Assembly: GCF_003265705.1 (NCBI RefSeq)
Contig: NW_020313285.1
Span: forward strand, 16,394,302 to 16,458,301
Source of the DNA: Callorhinus ursinus
Lineage: Eukaryota > Chordata > Mammalia > Carnivora > Otariidae
Reading direction: 5' to 3'
Length of the DNA: 64,000 nucleotides
The translations under genes and the position numbers were made by a program. Below, piece after piece: positions 60,115 to 64,000 of this stretch (within the stretch, counting starts at the first letter, position 1; every line of letters starts with the position of its first letter). Below the pieces are notes generated by a model. It was given only the letters and a program-made list of their open reading frames with translations, had not been told where the DNA came from and made no database searches.

Positions 60115-61265
60115 TAATTCATTTTATAGTGTGAAGAAGTACATAGTATGTAGGATTGTAATCGGTTTTTGTGTGTAGGCCATAATAAATGGCTCAACCT
60201 GATTTATTGAATAAACTACTCTTTATCCTCTGAATTAAGATGTTTCCTTTATCACTTGCTGCGAACTCTCTTTTGTTCCACTGTATTTTTTTCCCCTGTG
60301 GAGCCACCACATTCTTTAATTACTTTACTTTAGCTTTATCACACACTGGATGCCTATATGGGCAAATCTTACCTTATTAGTCTTTTAACCCAATTTCTGG
60401 TTTTTCATCTTCTGTTTGTGTTGCCAAACCCAATTCCAATGTGGAGGGATTTTCCACCCCCACCAACACAACACCAAGTGATTCTCAGACACCAGTAGAG
60501 GGTCCAAGAATTTAACTCAATTCTGACATTCACTACCCAGAGATTGCATGAGATTCCACAGGTTAAGGGCTCAGCCCTACAAGACTGCCCTCCACCCCCT
60601 ACTTGAGATACCAAGTCTTAAGCCCCAGACTGTTACCTGTGTTTCTGACCGACTGGCTAAAGACTGCGGCGGTTCTATCGACTTCCTCCTTCAGTACTTT
60701 TAATTTGCTAGAGTATTTCACAGAACTCAGAGAAACACTTAATATTTACCAGTTCATTAAAGGATATGATTAATGACAATGAATCAGCAACCAGATGAAG
60801 AGATACATAGGGCAAGGTATGGGAAAAGGGCTCAGAGCTTCGGGGCCCTCTGCAGACCCTTTACTCTCCCCTACCTCCATGTGTTCACCAACCTGGAAGC
60901 TCTCAAAACCTTGTCCTTTTGGCTTTCAATGGAGGCTTCACTGCATAGTCATGATTAAATAAGTCATTGAACATTGGCTACTTCAACCTGGCCTTCGCCA
61001 CTCTGCTTCCCAGAGGTGGAGGAGAGGGCGTTGGACTGAAGGTTCCAATCTTCTAATCACCTGGTTGGTCGCCCTGGCAACTAGTGGCCTTCCTGCTTCC
61101 CCCCCCCATGAGTGAAGACCAAAAGTCACCTTCATGAACATAACAAAAGACACACTTACTGCCTTTATCGCAGGAAATTCCAAGGGTTTTAAGGCGTGAG
61201 CCAGGGACGCTGGATGAAGACCAAATACATAGGAGAAATAGATTTCAGTCATCTGAATGACCAAA
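60115..61265. other. Upstream intergenic stretch
   Basis: No gene or confident repeat recognised. Confidence 0.45.
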
Positions 61266-61269
61266 TATA

Positions 61270-62340
61270 TAATTTTTATAAATCACAATACTCACATCCA
61301 TATTAACTCTTTCATTTGATCCTTAGGGTCACCTTGTCAATTCCCTCCACCCAAATGAAGTTTGATTGTAATTGCATTTATTGAATCACAAATTTAAAAT
61401 ATCGAGTTTTCCAGGTACGTGACCTATGCATCTATTTATTTTGTCTTCTTTTATATCTGTCCTAGAACAAAGTTTATATGCTTTCTGTGTGCCCTAAATG
61501 AATTTCCACATATTTCTTATGAGTCACTGTTATTGTGAATCGTAAATTATTTTCATCATATTCTCTAATTCGTTGTGATTTAGCACTTTTAAGAACTACT
61601 AAAATCTGTACACATATACAAATTTATCTTATTCTGTGCCACCTGACTCGATCCCTCTACTAGTCATAATAGTTTTTCAATTGATTTTCCTGGATTTTAT
61701 GGAGGCACAATCATAATATCATCTGCCAGTAACGATCATTTTGATGCTTTCTATTACGTATTTCTTGTGCTTAAGCATTATTTCTTTTTCTCACCTTTTT
61801 GTCCTAGTAAGGACATGAGCAATACTGAGCAAGAGCAGTGAAAGGGACATTGTTTGGATCTAGACATTTAATGGGAATTTCAGAGGTGAAGTACGATATT
61901 GGATTTTGCTTTCCACTATATGTTCTTTAAGATCCCAAGAGGTGCCTGGGTGGCTCAGTCAGTTAAGTGTCTGCCTTTGGCTCAGGTCATGAGCTCAGGC
62001 TGCTCAGCGGGGAGTCTGCTTCTCCCTTTGGCCCTCCCCCTCCCCCCGGCGCCCTGCTTGTGCACTGAACACGCCCGATCTTGTCTGAAAAAAATCTTTA
62101 AAAAAAAAAATGAATAAAGTGCCAAGAACATTTCTTTCTCTTCATGGTTTTCCAACTTTTTACTGTGAATGACTGGTAAATCTTATCAAATGCCTTTCGA
62201 GATGATCACAGGGTTTCTTTTTTTCCTTTTAATCTCTTAGTCAATGGATTTTAAGTATTAAATTAACCTTGTAATCCAAGAAAATCTCCAAGTTGGTAAC
62301 TATTTTAACATACTATGGAAGACAATTTGTTATATTCACG
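61270..62340 (-). mobile_element. Antisense L1 ORF2 remnant
   Basis: The plus strand reads reverse-complement L1: TAAATCTTATCAAATGCCTTTC, GAGATGATCACAGGG, TTTTAATCTCTTAGTCAATG, ATTAACCTTGTAATCC. A SINE interrupts it at 61,941-62,111. Highly diverged. Confidence 0.65.
61941..62111 (+). mobile_element. CAN-SINE, internally deleted
   Basis: GGTGCCTGGGTGGCTCAGTC head; part of the middle (after CAGGTCATGAGCTCAGGC) is missing; A-tail at 62,100. Confidence 0.85.
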
Positions 62341-62344
62341 AATT

Positions 62345-63605
62345 TAAACAATCTGTCGTTTTTTTGCAGGGGCTATCTTGGTGTTACGATAACAAATAGA
62401 TCTTCACAAGGATTAGGGAAGCACTTCATCTCTCCCTGGCTCTAGAACATCACGGTTTTGTGAGGGAGAATGTGTGTGCTCCTTCTCTGGGCCAACAATG
62501 TTTCATGCTTGAATGCCAAATGTCACAGCTCTTTGTGGTCAGCTTGTGTTAATCCTGGACACAGCCACTTCTCATGGACCTCTGGTCCCAGGGTTCTGGG
62601 CAGCACTCATTCCAACACTCAGTGCATCCCTAGTCCAGACCTGCCATTTTCTCTTTCTCTTCCCTGAGATGAGACAGTTCTTGTTTAATTCTCAGCCCAT
62701 AGAAGTTGTCATTATACATTCTTTTGAAGTGATTCTGGCTTCTCATGTGGGAGAGGCATGTCCCCTCCCTGTGGCTTAGGCAAAACTGCCTTCCCACAAA
62801 TTCGCTGACCTCACAGGCAGCAAATGATCTGATCAGTGGGGGCTCAAGTCAAATATATGCTTTTGCCATTGTGGGGTGGTATGAGAGATGTGGGGTGCGA
62901 GTGCAGCCCCCCCACCCCTCGGGGCTCTGCCACTCATTCCCCACTGCTGAGCCAGGCTCTGCACAGCTATCGACCTAACCTTGGAAGGGAAGGTAAGTGG
63001 AAAAGGATTCTGAAGATTCTTGGGAGCCAAGCAAACAGCCACCCAGGACATGAGACTGCCTCATGGGTCTTGCTCCAGTCCATTCTCAGCATAGGCCTAA
63101 AGCAGCCTCAGCCCAGTTTCACCCTTGCCGGCCTGGATCTGGCTCTTCCTGCTCTAATCCCCGTGGCCCCCCGCACCTGGATTCCCAGACTGCAGCGCAC
63201 TGGTGGCACAGCCTTGCCCCAGTCTCCCAGCAACACAGGCAGCCAGGCTCACACCAGGTGGCCACAGCTGGGGTGTCCCAAGGCCAGGCCCGGAGGTGAG
63301 GTCAGTCCAAACAGTCCTGCCAGCCTGTGACTCAGCCACGAGAGGAACCACAGGAACCACGGGGCGGTGCTGCGCACCACTGGGCAGGACACTTCACCAA
63401 GACCGATCAGTGACTAAAGGGGCTGGTGCTGCAGAGGAGAAGGCAGCTGTAAGATATAGAAAGGACAGGGCTGGGAGGACAGGCTAGAGACAGTCTAGGC
63501 TGGCTGGACTCCCAGTGAAGCCTCTGCTGAGTCCACTAATCTCACTGTGGGCCACAGGACCTCTTGGAGCAGGGGACAGAGCCTAACCCATACCAGTGAG
63601 AAAAT
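62345..63605. other. Upstream intergenic stretch, GC-richer at the end
   Basis: An open frame of 164 codons at 62,836-63,330 has low-complexity Pro/Gly/His-rich composition and no domain; I do not call it a gene. Confidence 0.45.
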
Positions 63606-63611
63606 TATGGG

Positions 63612-63710
63612 GATGCCTGGCTGACTCAGTTGGTAGAGCCTGCGACTCTTGATCTTGGGGTCATGAGTTTAAGCCCTATGTTGGGTGTAGAGATTCCTTA
63701 AATAAAGAAA
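63612..63710 (+). mobile_element. Short older-type CAN-SINE
   Basis: GATGCCTGGCTGACTCAGTT head, TGTAGAGATTCCTTAAATAA end; GAAAAT(T/C)ATGGGG on both sides. Confidence 0.85.
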
Positions 63711-64000
63711 AAAGAAAATCATGGGGGATGAGGACTGTGGAGGTCCAGCCTGAGGAAGAGAGCCAGGAAGTCTAGAATTTAAATCTTTGAAGTTATCTCC
63801 AAATGATGCTATACGTTTTGTATGTGGGTTACAGACATTTAATTGTTCAGTGCTTAGGCCTAAAACGGTGCCTGAGACATAAAAGCCTCTCAAAGCTATT
63901 TGAATATTTTATTGAGTAAAATTGAGTAAAATATTTTGTGGAATAAATGAGCAAAGCATAAACAACATAGGCCATAATTCTTAAAACACCATTTTTACAT

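Noticed and set aside
62836..63330. 164-codon plus-strand frame
   Set aside because: Low-complexity composition, no start context, splice or domain evidence, and overlapping frames on both strands.
48500..64000. Expected neighbour PDLIM4 on the 5' side of P4HA2
   Set aside because: No PDZ or LIM coding exon seen; the human gap of about 30 kb would put it beyond this window.

Overview
The window is a stretch of mammalian nuclear DNA, almost certainly from a caniform carnivore. About 25 tRNA-derived CAN-SINEs (SINEC) are spread along it, many with perfect target-site duplications. Several carry the 'GACAGAGAGAGACACAGCGAGAGAGGGAACAC' type of body that I associate with arctoids (bears, seals, mustelids). 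The species cannot be fixed from sequence alone.

There is one recognisable functional gene: P4HA2, the alpha-2 subunit of collagen prolyl 4-hydroxylase, on the minus strand. I could place every coding exon. A CpG-island promoter and a non-coding first exon lie near 47.8-48.1 kb, the start codon is at 39,543, the stop codon is at 14,636-14,638, and an AATAAA signal is at 14,256-14,261. All introns are GT-AG and the frame is open throughout. The mutually exclusive pair 12a/12b gives proteins of 533 or 535 residues. The Fe(II) ligands (His430, Asp432, His499/501) and the 2-oxoglutarate lysine (Lys509/511) are intact.

Layout. 0-14.2 kb is gene-poor flank beyond the 3' end of P4HA2. It holds L1 and HAL1/L1M remnants, a MER20, an MLT1 LTR, many SINEs, a 33-nt U2 snRNA fragment with a 15-bp target-site duplication, a decayed hAT/ZMYM-like transposase relic (6.6-8.1 kb), and an isolated ETS/SP1-rich promoter-like block (5.5-5.65 kb) with no known gene attached. 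14.2-48.2 kb is P4HA2; its introns carry L2, MIR, SINE and L1 copies, and intron 1 has one candidate unannotated exon. 48.2-64 kb is the upstream flank. It holds a 1.4-kb L2, an MLT1 fragment, an unidentified retrocopy (53.5 kb), a C-rich microsatellite, a long L1M/HAL1 relic (57.5-59.3 kb), a SINE cluster and an antisense L1 remnant. In human 5q31 the neighbours of P4HA2 are CSF2 (on the 3' side) and PDLIM4 (on the 5' side). I see no exons of either here.

I found no operon-like or defence-like new system. The most interesting points are the 48-nt spacer enforcing exon choice in P4HA2, the orphan ETS promoter, the hAT relic, the U2 fragment, the duplicated branch-point region before the last exon, and the possible extra exon in intron 1.
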